IMG/VR virus record: IMGVR_UViG_3300024289_000023
Span: 1-64,000 of that record
Direction: 5' to 3' (one strand)
From: a virus
DNA: 64,000 nucleotides
This document shows positions 32,760-42,053 of this stretch, piece by piece. How positions within the stretch are numbered: position 1 is the stretch's first letter; the number at the start of each line of letters is the position of its first letter. A model generated the notes under the pieces. That model was given only the letters and a program-made list of their open reading frames with translations. It was not told the DNA's origin and ran no database searches. Made by a program: the position numbers and the translations under genes.

Positions 32760-35648
32760 CTACATGAAAAGTATGTCTTTAGATGGATCTTCACTTCCAC
32801 TAATATAAGAGGAATTTTTTGGTGGTGAAGGCAATACTCTTGGCGGAACAACGGCAGTTATTGGTTGTTCTGGAACATGATACATATAATCTTCCTCAGT
32901 TTCTGGAAATCCATCTTCGGTATATTGACTCAACATGGATATTAAACTTTCTGATGCTCTTTTTCTTTGAGAAACAGTTTCTGTCTTATTAATCAAATCA
33001 TAAAATGGAATTCCAAATAGTTTAACGGAATCAGCATCAACAACATATTCTCCTGGGTGCGTGACTGCATAATCGGTTTTTCTAATTAAACCACCATGTT
33101 CATAAGCAACATGCACATGATCACTGTGTTCAGATGGTTCATTTCTTGCATGTAGTAGTTGAACTGGTTTAACACCTTTCATTTTATTAAACTCTGCGAT
33201 AGCAGCAAGAATCGGACCTTGTTCATAAGCATACGCACCTAAATCAATTGCTCTACCTTGATAATGGTAAGAGTTTGCAGCGTGTCTACCAAGAACTCCA
33301 CCAAATTCTGGATGCTCATGAATACTTCCCGGAACAACACCCAATTTCTGAACATATCTTCCAAGTTCTCCTGCAATCTTACTACCAAGACTTCCATATC
33401 CTTTTCCGAGGTCTAAACCACCCATACCTTCAGCACCAGAAGTTGGTGCGGTATCGACTTCTCTTTTTTGTTTTAATTTAGAATAATCTTCCGCTGTTCC
33501 ATGTATTTGGTCTTTTCCACCTCTAAATCCACCATAAAAGTAAAATCCATACTTTCTAACCAATTCATTTAACTTTTCATTAATACCACCATTTTTCTGA
33601 CTGAATGTATCAGAAACTCCAAGAACTCTAACTTTTGCTCCTATAGATTTTAAATATGAAAGTTGAGATTCAACAGAAGAAAAGTCATCCTTAGAATTTG
33701 CAATGCCAGTTGAAAGGTCAATCAATTTCCCCTGAAGGGCATCGCCTTTTGCTTTTAAAATCTTTAAAACATTTGCCGCACTCCTGCCAACTTGAGTGTC
33801 GTCACTATCAGTTCCCTTTCCACTCCTACCGGCAAATCCATGTGCTATACTATCACCAATAACAAATTGTGCTTGTCCACCAAATTGTGCGAGTGGATTT
33901 TCTTGGGTGTCCCCTACTTTTTGTGCGGAAGGACTTACTGCCCCACCTTGTGTGCTATTTGCCTTCAGTGTTAATTGATTTGATAAATTAGATATAATTG
34001 AATTAATTGGATCAGTAATAGCATCTTTTACTATAGAACTAATCCAATTTGATATATCAATAGGTCCTGTCTTATCACTGATTACTCCACCTTTAACATC
34101 TGGAGATTTTGCAGTATCTAAAATATCATTCAGAAGATTATTAAGACCTACACCAACTGCTTTAAAATCACTCTCTGGTGGTTTGTCTCCCATTAAAGTT
34201 TTAACACTCATTTCAAGCAAAGGATGTACAAATTTTGTAGTGCCAACAATATCATAAGATTTTTCTAAGTATTCGTATGGATTTGTTATACTGACATCAG
34301 AAAAATTCTGATAGAAAGTTGATATTTTTGTATTAGTTGAATTTTGATATGGAGATAAACCTCCAACATCAACACCAGGCTGTAGCGGAGAAGTTGAAAT
34401 AACCTCAGTTCTTCTTGCCTTAACTCCTTTACCTGCTGTTCTTGTGACTGCCCCCATATACATTCCGCCTCTGGTAACCTCTCCTCCTTCAGCGTATCCC
34501 ATTGCTTCTGTGGCACCTTTACCATATAAACTTCCAAAAGAACCTTTCTTTTTAGCAAGAAGTCCAAAACTAAGAACATTAACCATTTGTCTTAGTTGCT
34601 CTCTAATTCTGGCATCAAGTTTTCCAAGATTCTCTCTTTGGGTTCTTATTCCTTTACTATCCCCCATTAAGGACATCACCGCAAAATTTATTAACTCAAC
34701 TGCATATCTAAAGGGAGCACCAATAATATCAAGCAATGTTCCTATACCGGTAGAAAGAAAATTATAAAATCTGAGTCCGGGAATAGCAAATGTATTGTAA
34801 AAAGCAAGTTTGGCTGACCTCGTAATGAGATTTGGATCTTTTTGTGCTTCCTCCACTTTCTTGTAAGCATCTGATTCAAGTTTTGTAGTAAATTTTCTCT
34901 GTTGAAAAAGTAATTCACCAACAAGAGATGATGCAAGTCCAACGAGACCAACAACTCCGACAGTGGAGCTTGCTATTCTTTGAGCAATAGCTTGCATAGA
35001 AGCTCTAAATCCTTGCCTTTTAACAACCTCTTGAGTAACTTTTTCTTGAATAGTATCAACTGCTTGCCTTTGAACACCTGACTGAGAATCGATTTCAATC
35101 AGATCGGAAAAAAGCATTCCAGCAATAAGCATGGAATTCATTACATTTTTTGCGGTCCCTAATGCTTTCTCATAATTTTGTAGACCTTTATCGCCACCTA
35201 ATAATTTTGCTTGTTTTTTACCAAAATCAACTATCTGATAAACTTTATCGACAAATGTGACAAATGAATTTAGTAATGCACCAGAAAACTGAAGAATGAA
35301 ATCACTAAACTTCATTGCACCCACCAAAACACCTTTTAGTTTTGGTGCATGGGGTAAAAGTTTAATTGCAAATGCCCCTAAAAGAACTTTGAATAGGAAA
35401 TTTTTTACAACATCAAGAAATCCAAGTTTTTTGACAGGCATCTTAGTGGATACTTGTCTTTCAGAACTATCCGTTGTATCCTCTAATTTTCTTTCCTTTT
35501 CTTCAAATCTCTTTCTTTCGTTCAGTAAATTTTGACGCTTGAACGCAATATCCTTAAATTTGTTTTTTTGTCCAACAAGTTTTTCGACTCGAACTACTTG
35601 CTTTTTAAGTATGAAAGTTGTTGGATTCTTGAGTGTAATGTATGCCAT
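32760..35648 (-). CDS. Tape-measure-like protein with SGNH hydrolase and M15-type peptidase domains, 962 aa
   Basis: 962 residues. Residues 70-185 share a hydrophobic helical block with the 1032-residue neighbour (KFSDFILQFSGALLNSFVTF, MNSMLIAGMLFSDL), as do 303-320 (GTLLDIIGAPFRYAVELI) and 369-385. Residues about 595-720 fit an SGNH hydrolase: FVIGDSIAHGF with the block I Ser, and a late DQIH Asp/His. Residues about 755-850 fit a D,D-carboxypeptidase/M15 fold (SYHYQGRAIDLGA, DHVHVAY). Ends with the GEYVVDADSVKLFG block. Probably a tail-interior protein that also cuts envelope polymers. Confidence 0.7.
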   Translation of the reverse strand: MAYITLKNPTTFILKKQVVRVEKLVGQKNKFKDIAFKRQNLLNERKRFEEKERKLEDTTDSSERQVSTKMPVKKLGFLDVVKNFLFKVLLGAFAIKLLPHAPKLKGVLVGAMKFSDFILQFSGALLNSFVTFVDKVYQIVDFGKKQAKLLGGDKGLQNYEKALGTAKNVMNSMLIAGMLFSDLIEIDSQSGVQRQAVDTIQEKVTQEVVKRQGFRASMQAIAQRIASSTVGVVGLVGLASSLVGELLFQQRKFTTKLESDAYKKVEEAQKDPNLITRSAKLAFYNTFAIPGLRFYNFLSTGIGTLLDIIGAPFRYAVELINFAVMSLMGDSKGIRTQRENLGKLDARIREQLRQMVNVLSFGLLAKKKGSFGSLYGKGATEAMGYAEGGEVTRGGMYMGAVTRTAGKGVKARRTEVISTSPLQPGVDVGGLSPYQNSTNTKISTFYQNFSDVSITNPYEYLEKSYDIVGTTKFVHPLLEMSVKTLMGDKPPESDFKAVGVGLNNLLNDILDTAKSPDVKGGVISDKTGPIDISNWISSIVKDAITDPINSIISNLSNQLTLKANSTQGGAVSPSAQKVGDTQENPLAQFGGQAQFVIGDSIAHGFAGRSGKGTDSDDTQVGRSAANVLKILKAKGDALQGKLIDLSTGIANSKDDFSSVESQLSYLKSIGAKVRVLGVSDTFSQKNGGINEKLNELVRKYGFYFYGGFRGGKDQIHGTAEDYSKLKQKREVDTAPTSGAEGMGGLDLGKGYGSLGSKIAGELGRYVQKLGVVPGSIHEHPEFGGVLGRHAANSYHYQGRAIDLGAYAYEQGPILAAIAEFNKMKGVKPVQLLHARNEPSEHSDHVHVAYEHGGLIRKTDYAVTHPGEYVVDADSVKLFGIPFYDLINKTETVSQRKRASESLISMLSQYTEDGFPETEEDYMYHVPEQPITAVVPPRVLPSPPKNSSYISGSEDPSKDILFM

Positions 35649-35652
35649 TTAC

Positions 35653-38600
35653 TTATCCTCTCATACTTAGTATGTCTTGTTCCCAATTAATTTCTTCATC
35701 AATAATTGTAGTAGAGGACTGAGGTTTGGTCAGAATCGAAGGAGACATTATAAAGTCCACTTCACTATTATCAACGATTATTTCTGGTCTTTGGTCTATT
35801 TTTCTACCGGTATATTTACTCAAATGCTTTATCAGTTGAGATGATTTTTCATTTCTTTGTTTTTCATTCTCAATGCCATTGATCATACTGAAGAATTGGA
35901 CTCCACCAAACAAATCAACAGAATCTTTATCAATCACATATTCACCTTCGTGCAATAGTCTAATACCACCAGATAAAGTAGGTCCACCACTCTGACGAGA
36001 AGAACTTAACATAGATTTAACTTCAAGATAATTCAAGAATGAAGTTTGATTTCTGTCGCCCACATAACCAACATGAACATGAGGAACTTTATTTGCTACA
36101 CCAGATAATCCAAGCGGAGTTCCTGCATTTATTTTGATTCCCGATTTATTCTTAACAGCACTCGATAGTTCATACAAGTGAGTTGCATAAAAGAAATTAA
36201 CTGTTTTGCCTTTGTGTGAAAAAGGTTTATCCAATTTTATTCTTACACTATGCTGATCTTGTTGACCGGGCATATTTGGATTTGCATCTTGACCCATTTG
36301 AGCAACATGTCCACGCTCTGCATACTCTAAAATTCCACTAACAGATGCAACAACTTTTGAACCTATAGGCGTTAAAATATCAAGACCAGTATCAGCAGCA
36401 TATCCTCCTTTATTTGAAGCAATATTCTGAGAAGGAACTGGGTTTACAACACCAGAAATTGAAGTAGAGACACTCTCTGCACCCATATTTAATCCACTAC
36501 CATCAGGAGTTTCTGGGTCACAAATGCAAGGATCTACATTTGCGGCAGGGGAACCTGGTGCTATTTTTGCAGTTGACGGACCTGCACCTTTTTTTATTTG
36601 TGCCAATCGTGCCATAAAATTAGATCTTGACATACCAGCCCTATTTCCACCAGCGTGTCTGTCAGGATATGTTCCACCACTACTATGGGGAAGACCTCTC
36701 CAAGTCGCAGAAAGACGATTACCAAACTCTTCATCACTCATCTGACCACTTCTCCACCTTGAAAATCCATGTCCAGAATATAACATTTTTAATGCTGTTC
36801 TATCTTGCAATTCTGGCGTAAACTTATCACTTCCTTTACCACCAGCTGCAACTACACGCTCTAAAAGATATTCTGGCATTTGTTGATATCTACCAACAGC
36901 ACCATTTGCATTTGATGCCAACCAAGAAACACTCATTTGAGTTGGTTTTCCTGCAGTTGCACCGCGAGAAACATTAAATGCATCATATTCTTTAGGTCCA
37001 GATTCGACTGAAGCAATCAAATCTAAAATTGCTTTATCAATTGCATCTCCAGCAACAGCAAACCCGCTACCAGTATCGCAAGCAGCAGCACAAGCATCCG
37101 CACTTGTTTCTTCAGCAACACCCGGTGGAGGAAGAAGACCTAATTGAATTCTAAGTTGATTTTGTATCTGAGAAAATTTGTCCTGCAAACTTTTTGAGAT
37201 TTCTTGTTCGATAATATTCTTAAATTCATCAGTTCCTAAAGATGTGTATATTTGATTATACGCTTGCCTATTTTCTTCATAAACTCCGGATAATAATAAA
37301 GAGGACAATGAACCACTTGCATTAGAATAATCTCTATTCGTAATTCTATCTCCAAGAATGGATTTTACAGTTAACCCCATTAAAGGTCCAATTGAACCAC
37401 CATCATATAAACTTTCATAAGAAGAAATCATATAGTTATATTGATTCATTCTATCATTTTCTTTTGGATATGGAAAAATCTGTGTCATCATTCCAGTTCC
37501 GCCTATTGCAGATCCAGGTTGCAATGAACTCGATTGTGGATTGAATGTTCTTGGTATTTCTACTTTTTTACCTTTATTATTTTGAGTATATCCACCCCCA
37601 GCAAATTTTTTAACTACTAACCCACCACTATAATATCCCATATCTTTAACTGCTTTCTGCCCATACAAACTTCCAAATGACCCAGGAGTTTGTAGTTTAT
37701 TGGCAACGCTATCCATTTTGAAGAATGAGAAAAGAGGAGCAAATACAGATAGACCCTCTCTTATATTGTCTCGCACTCTTGCATCAAACTTTCCCAAATT
37801 TTTATTTTGTTCTTCAAGTCCTCTTTTATCATTATTAATTTTCATTGCTGCAGCACGAATCAACTCAACACCGTATCTAAAAGGAGCACCAATAATATCC
37901 AGAAGAGTTCCAACACTACTTAAGAATGCTATCGGAACTTTAAACATTGCGGAGAGAACACCGAATTGGTTCAATCCTTTGGAATATTTTTTAATTTGAT
38001 ATATTCCTTCACCTAAAGCCGAGGATAATAGACCTGCGCCAAGAACTATTCCAGCAGCACCCAAAGGTCCAATTGCTGCTCGTGCTGCTACCTTTGATCC
38101 TTCTTCTGCCGCTTTTGCTGCTGCTTCTCCTTTTATCTTTTGTTGAATAATATCGGTGCCAGATTCTATTGCTTGACTTGCTGCAGGTATTCCACTACCA
38201 ACTCCACCAAAATCACTGAATATCATTCCGGCAATCATGATAGAATTCATTAAAGAATTCGCTTGATTGTTCAATCCATCCAAAGAATCAACTGCTTTTT
38301 GTCCGCCAATAGTCTTTACTAATTTTCTTGCATGTTCGGCTGCTTGATATCCTTTATCTACAAATGTGACTAATCCATTTAATAATTTGCCACTCATATC
38401 AAGAATAAAATCACTGACCTTAAACATTGTGGTCAATAATCCCATCATTTGTGGAAGATATTTTAACAGACGAACTGCTACAAATCCTAATAAAACATTA
38501 ACAATAAATTGTTTTAAGGAATCTAAGAAACCAAGTTTTTTTCCTATCTTCTTTATTGGTTTTCCTATAAACTTTAATGTTTTTTCAAGTCTTGATTCAT

Positions 38601-38751
38601 AATCAATAAATCTTTCTCTTTCAGAATTTTTTCTCTTATCATCAATACTTTTTTTCTGAGTAATTAATGATGACTTAATAAGTTTTTCCTTTGCAACAAA
38701 TTGTCCCTTTACGGATTTAAGAGTTGTTGTGAATGGAGAAACTATTTTCAT
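35653..38751 (-). CDS. Tape-measure-like protein with lysozyme-like and M23-type domains, 1032 aa
   Basis: 1032 residues, a tandem paralogue of the 962-residue protein (shared 72-185 block KVSDFILDMSGKLLNGLVTF, GTLLDIIGAPFRYGVELI, GSFGSLYG, GEYVIDKDSVDLFG). Its enzyme cargo differs. Residues about 570-720 are lysozyme/transglycosylase-like (IASVESG with candidate Glu583, GAVGRYQQMPEYL). Residues about 785-895 are M23 peptidase-like (DTGLDI ... PHVHVGY); the first HxGxD His is replaced by Asp, so activity is uncertain. Likely a virion peptidoglycan-penetration protein. Confidence 0.72.
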   Translation of the reverse strand: MKIVSPFTTTLKSVKGQFVAKEKLIKSSLITQKKSIDDKRKNSERERFIDYESRLEKTLKFIGKPIKKIGKKLGFLDSLKQFIVNVLLGFVAVRLLKYLPQMMGLLTTMFKVSDFILDMSGKLLNGLVTFVDKGYQAAEHARKLVKTIGGQKAVDSLDGLNNQANSLMNSIMIAGMIFSDFGGVGSGIPAASQAIESGTDIIQQKIKGEAAAKAAEEGSKVAARAAIGPLGAAGIVLGAGLLSSALGEGIYQIKKYSKGLNQFGVLSAMFKVPIAFLSSVGTLLDIIGAPFRYGVELIRAAAMKINNDKRGLEEQNKNLGKFDARVRDNIREGLSVFAPLFSFFKMDSVANKLQTPGSFGSLYGQKAVKDMGYYSGGLVVKKFAGGGYTQNNKGKKVEIPRTFNPQSSSLQPGSAIGGTGMMTQIFPYPKENDRMNQYNYMISSYESLYDGGSIGPLMGLTVKSILGDRITNRDYSNASGSLSSLLLSGVYEENRQAYNQIYTSLGTDEFKNIIEQEISKSLQDKFSQIQNQLRIQLGLLPPPGVAEETSADACAAACDTGSGFAVAGDAIDKAILDLIASVESGPKEYDAFNVSRGATAGKPTQMSVSWLASNANGAVGRYQQMPEYLLERVVAAGGKGSDKFTPELQDRTALKMLYSGHGFSRWRSGQMSDEEFGNRLSATWRGLPHSSGGTYPDRHAGGNRAGMSRSNFMARLAQIKKGAGPSTAKIAPGSPAANVDPCICDPETPDGSGLNMGAESVSTSISGVVNPVPSQNIASNKGGYAADTGLDILTPIGSKVVASVSGILEYAERGHVAQMGQDANPNMPGQQDQHSVRIKLDKPFSHKGKTVNFFYATHLYELSSAVKNKSGIKINAGTPLGLSGVANKVPHVHVGYVGDRNQTSFLNYLEVKSMLSSSRQSGGPTLSGGIRLLHEGEYVIDKDSVDLFGGVQFFSMINGIENEKQRNEKSSQLIKHLSKYTGRKIDQRPEIIVDNSEVDFIMSPSILTKPQSSTTIIDEEINWEQDILSMRG

Positions 38752-38753
38752 TT

Positions 38754-41102
38754 TTATCTAATACCTAAGATATTAGCATTTCTTCTATTTGAACTTGACG
38801 AAGCACTGAAGGATGGAACTGATGGATTTGAACCACTTCCTCTTCCTCCTCCCATTCCACCTCCAGCAACTTTTGGCTTAGATGAAACAACTTTAGGTGC
38901 TGGTTTTGGTGTTGGGGTGATTGGTCTTGAGTTTGGAGATGTTTTACCTATCTTTGCCATTCTCAAGTCTCTTGCTCTCTTCGCCTCAGCATAACTTCCA
39001 TAATATTTTCCATCCGAAGATGAATAGTATTTACCCATTGCCGCAGCACCAGATTGCTTTATTCTTGCCTCAGATGCTTTGTCGGCAGCATTTGCTTTAT
39101 CTATTTGGTCATATGTACCAAACATTCTGGTTAATCCACGACCAACTCCACCAAGAAGTCCACCCCTATTCATAAATTCTTGATTTGCAGTTCTTACCTT
39201 AGCATTAGTTTCTCTTTCTCTTTGCTGTGGGGTAATTGAAATTGATAACTTTTTCTTTGCATTTGAATCATTTACTGCTCTTGAATATCCATTAGGTCCA
39301 AGGCGTTCATTCATCATTTTTTTAATATTTTCTTCTTTCATTCCACGCCTTCTCATATCTTCCAAATCACTAATAGCAGTGAGACGCATTTTTCTTGCGT
39401 TTAAAGTCTCCTCTCTGCCAGTAGAACCTTTTGGATCAAAGAAGTCTGCAATAGACTCCAACATTCCTTTGTTTCTTTCAGTTGCTCTTTGATAAGTTGG
39501 TTCTCCTCCTTTAAAAGACAAGTAAGCAACAAAAGGTCCATCAGGTCCCATCATAATTTTAGTTTTTGGTAGGTTCTTTTTATCTACATTTCCAAGACCA
39601 CTACTCATCAAACCACCACCTTTACCACTATATCCTTTATTTCTGGCACCATACTTATCAACTTGTCCAGAAAGACCCTTTGCAAAATTAGAGGAGTATA
39701 TAATATCCTTTCCTCTTTTTTGAGCAAAATATCTCATTCCACCGACATTAATTTCATTAATAGGAATACTATCGGCACCCGTTCCTGCACCAAGGGTTTT
39801 TACTCCACCTTTAACAAGGATTGATTGTCTACCACCATAAGTTGTTCCATAACCAGCACCAAGAGGTGTTTTTACTCCTTTTCCGGATGAAAGTGCTCTT
39901 TGAACTCCTACTTGGTCTTCTATTCTCTTTAATCTTTGGTCTAAAGATAATCTTTTATTATCTTCAAGAACAGGATCTCTATAATTAGGATCTTCTCCAA
40001 TCAATCCACCACCTACAGCATGAACTGCATGTCTTACAATTTTGGGGCGATTAGTTCCACCACCAGCAGAGTTCATTGCTTCAAGTGTGCTCACACCAAA
40101 CTTCTGAACTGCTCCACGAGACATAACAAATTCACCGTCAGTAAGCATTGCTGGGACTTTATCAATTCCCTTTGGACCAGAAATGCTTCCACCAAGTCCT
40201 TGAGTTATATTAGCAAGACCACCAGAAGCTAAAAATGCTGTAAATGGATTGAGTTGGGAAGATACTTCTGCTCCAGTTGACTTTAAAATACCTTTTAAGT
40301 CGGCAAGACCACCACCAGCAGCTTCCATTGTGGGAACTGACTGAGGTTCAGGAACTGCTATTTGTGGTGCTTCTCCATCACCCATGAATTTATTGATTGC
40401 AAGACCAGTTCCAACAGCAGCTGCACCGGCAACTCCAAGTTGAAGAAGACCACCGCGCAATCCACCAATTTTTCCACCACCAGCAAATACGGAGGCAATC
40501 CCCTTTCTTTTTAGTATTTGTCCAGTGGCAATTGCTTTTGCTAATCTTGCTGCAATTACAATAAGTCTGGTTGTTAACCCAACGGCAACTCCAGCAACTT
40601 TTCTTACAACTCTACCAAACCCAGTACCAAATAAAATATAACCAGCAACCAGAGATGGCCACCAATCACTCAAAAATCTCATTATGGAGCGAATTTTGCT
40701 CCTATTTTTTTCGTCCGCAAACCAATTTAATAATAATATAAGTGCTCTACCAAGAAATACGGTAACAAAAAATTGTATTATCTGGTCTAATATACTTTTA
40801 ACTGGAGCAACAACAGATTGTGCTACATTCTTTACGGTTGCAAAAGATCTTTCCAGACCAAGTTCTATACCCTGTCTTCTACTTCTTTCCTGACTTTTTC
40901 TTGTTTCATCAACATCTCTCTTTGTCTGAACATTTTGTTGAGAGAGAAGTTGAATGATATTTGTTAATGATTTAGATATGTCCTGCAGGATGGCAGTGTC
41001 TGCAGGGGATGATATTAATTGTTGTTGAGGTTGAGCAGCAAAAGCAGAAGAACGAACCGTTGTCGTTCTACCCATCATTTTTTGTGCATTTACTGTTGCC
41101 AT
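38754..41102 (-). CDS. Tape measure protein, 782 aa
   Basis: 782 residues. N-terminal Gln/Ser-rich and coiled-coil region (about 30-75), hydrophobic helices at about 110-190 (IIQFFVTVFLGRALILLLNW, WPSLVAGYILFGTGFG), then a Gly-rich part with MLTDGEFVMSRGAVQKFG and LEAMNSAGGGTN, blocks typical of cyanophage tape measure proteins. The C-terminal half is basic. Directly downstream of gp26 and the frameshifted ORF, the standard place. It would set tail length and help DNA entry. Confidence 0.7.
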   Translation of the reverse strand: MATVNAQKMMGRTTTVRSSAFAAQPQQQLISSPADTAILQDISKSLTNIIQLLSQQNVQTKRDVDETRKSQERSRRQGIELGLERSFATVKNVAQSVVAPVKSILDQIIQFFVTVFLGRALILLLNWFADEKNRSKIRSIMRFLSDWWPSLVAGYILFGTGFGRVVRKVAGVAVGLTTRLIVIAARLAKAIATGQILKRKGIASVFAGGGKIGGLRGGLLQLGVAGAAAVGTGLAINKFMGDGEAPQIAVPEPQSVPTMEAAGGGLADLKGILKSTGAEVSSQLNPFTAFLASGGLANITQGLGGSISGPKGIDKVPAMLTDGEFVMSRGAVQKFGVSTLEAMNSAGGGTNRPKIVRHAVHAVGGGLIGEDPNYRDPVLEDNKRLSLDQRLKRIEDQVGVQRALSSGKGVKTPLGAGYGTTYGGRQSILVKGGVKTLGAGTGADSIPINEINVGGMRYFAQKRGKDIIYSSNFAKGLSGQVDKYGARNKGYSGKGGGLMSSGLGNVDKKNLPKTKIMMGPDGPFVAYLSFKGGEPTYQRATERNKGMLESIADFFDPKGSTGREETLNARKMRLTAISDLEDMRRRGMKEENIKKMMNERLGPNGYSRAVNDSNAKKKLSISITPQQRERETNAKVRTANQEFMNRGGLLGGVGRGLTRMFGTYDQIDKANAADKASEARIKQSGAAAMGKYYSSSDGKYYGSYAEAKRARDLRMAKIGKTSPNSRPITPTPKPAPKVVSSKPKVAGGGMGGGRGSGSNPSVPSFSASSSSNRRNANILGIR

Positions 41103-41108
41103 GATGCC

Positions 41109-41291
41109 TTACAGTTGTGAGCTTTGCTGTTGTTGCTTCATCCTCTCTTCTTCAAGATGTTGCTCCAAAAGACCAACATAAACATCTCTTTCCCACGGGA
41201 TCATATTTTCAATCTCCCATAAAGAATATTTATGGTACTGTACTAAGGCAAAATTAAGTCGGAAGTAGTTTTCGAGGTCCATATGGACCAT
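41109..41291 (-). CDS. Small tail chaperone-type ORF, probably expressed by -1 frameshift from gp26
   Basis: 60 residues (MVHMDLENYFRLNFALVQ to QQQQSSQL). The segment SLWEIENMIPWERDVYVGLL is a helix pair found in this position in T4-like cyanophages. Neither ATG (41291 or 41282) has a ribosome-binding site. The frame is -1 to gp26 and is open across gp26's stop, and a T TTT TTC slippery site lies four bases before that stop. It is probably the T part of a gp26-T fusion of about 301 residues, like lambda G-T. Confidence 0.68.
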   Translation of the reverse strand: MVHMDLENYFRLNFALVQYHKYSLWEIENMIPWERDVYVGLLEQHLEEERMKQQQQSSQL

Positions 41292-41306
41292 GGCTACGCG
41301 AAAAAA
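41276..41306 (-). promoter_or_regulatory. Candidate programmed -1 frameshift signal (slippery site plus hairpin)
   Basis: Minus strand. The heptamer T-TTT-TTC (41306-41300) is in the correct phase, since TTT and TTC are gp26 codons. Ten bases later comes a perfect palindrome GGTCC-ATAT-GGACC (41289-41276), a 5-bp stem at the usual spacing for a stimulator. gp26 ends TTC GCG TAG, and a -1 shift continues into the next ORF. Confidence 0.68.
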
Positions 41307-42013
41307 GACGCTAACCCTTCAAGAACTACTTCACTTTCAACACCAGTAGTTGGGTTCTTGACAGTGATTTTATGAGAAAGTTTTGGCATTGTTTCAAAGA
41401 ACTTTTCAATTTCTTTGAACTGTGAGGAATTCATTTGATCTAAAAATTCAGTAACCTCTTTTTTAGTTACATCTGCCGTAGACCATACTTCTTCTTCAGT
41501 ATAGATTTTATCAATGCAAGATGCAATCAAATCAAAAGATTGTTCCATTGCATTTTCATTTTTAAAATCGAAGTTAGTTTTGATGAATTGGTCAAGTGAT
41601 GGATATTTCATTTCCATCATAATACTACTATCTACCTTAATTTTATTGGTATGTTCTGGATTTTTTTGTACTTTAATATCATCCAAGTTAATACTCACAG
41701 AAACATTAGTTTCATTATCATCAGGGCAGATAATATTAACCTCAACATCTTCTCCGACAGATTTGCCGCGAATATTGAGAAATAAAAACTCAATGTCAAA
41801 AGTTGGTAAATTTTCTACTTTAATGTCTTTAGTCAAAATACAACTTTTGATGACATTCTTAATTGCATTAGTAATTTGCTTATTGTCTTCGCTTTCTAAA
41901 GCAATTACTAATAACTTTTCTTCCTTAACAAGAAATGGTCGGTAAAGAATTGTTTTTCCACTTGAAGGCAATTCAAGTTCATAAGTCGGTGTAGAAATCT
42001 TAGGTAATGGCAT
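41294..42013 (-). CDS. gp26: gp26 baseplate hub protein / tail assembly chaperone, 239 aa
   Basis: 239 residues, MPLPKISTPTYELELPSSGK to VLEGLASFFA. Matches the T4 gp26-type baseplate hub family: N-terminal beta part (YRPFLVKEEKLLVIALES), DIEFLFLNIRGKSVGE, and a helical C-terminus ending NPTTGVESEVVLEG. Preceded by TCTAAATA at 42043 and followed at once by the ORF in the -1 frame and the tape measure gene. This order suggests it works like a tail assembly chaperone G protein. Confidence 0.75.
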   Translation of the reverse strand: MPLPKISTPTYELELPSSGKTILYRPFLVKEEKLLVIALESEDNKQITNAIKNVIKSCILTKDIKVENLPTFDIEFLFLNIRGKSVGEDVEVNIICPDDNETNVSVSINLDDIKVQKNPEHTNKIKVDSSIMMEMKYPSLDQFIKTNFDFKNENAMEQSFDLIASCIDKIYTEEEVWSTADVTKKEVTEFLDQMNSSQFKEIEKFFETMPKLSHKITVKNPTTGVESEVVLEGLASFFA

Positions 42014-42042
42014 AATGACCTATAGAGAAAATCAGATGTGAT

Positions 42043-42050
42043 TATTTAGA
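42043..42050 (-). promoter_or_regulatory. Late promoter variant TCTAAATA
   Basis: Minus strand TCTAAATA 29 bases before gp26 (start 42013). It could drive the hub and tape measure genes. Confidence 0.42.
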
Positions 42051-42053
42051 TGC

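Noticed and set aside
41514-41945. 143-residue plus-strand ORF opposite gp26
   Set aside because: Antisense shadow of gp26; no start signals.
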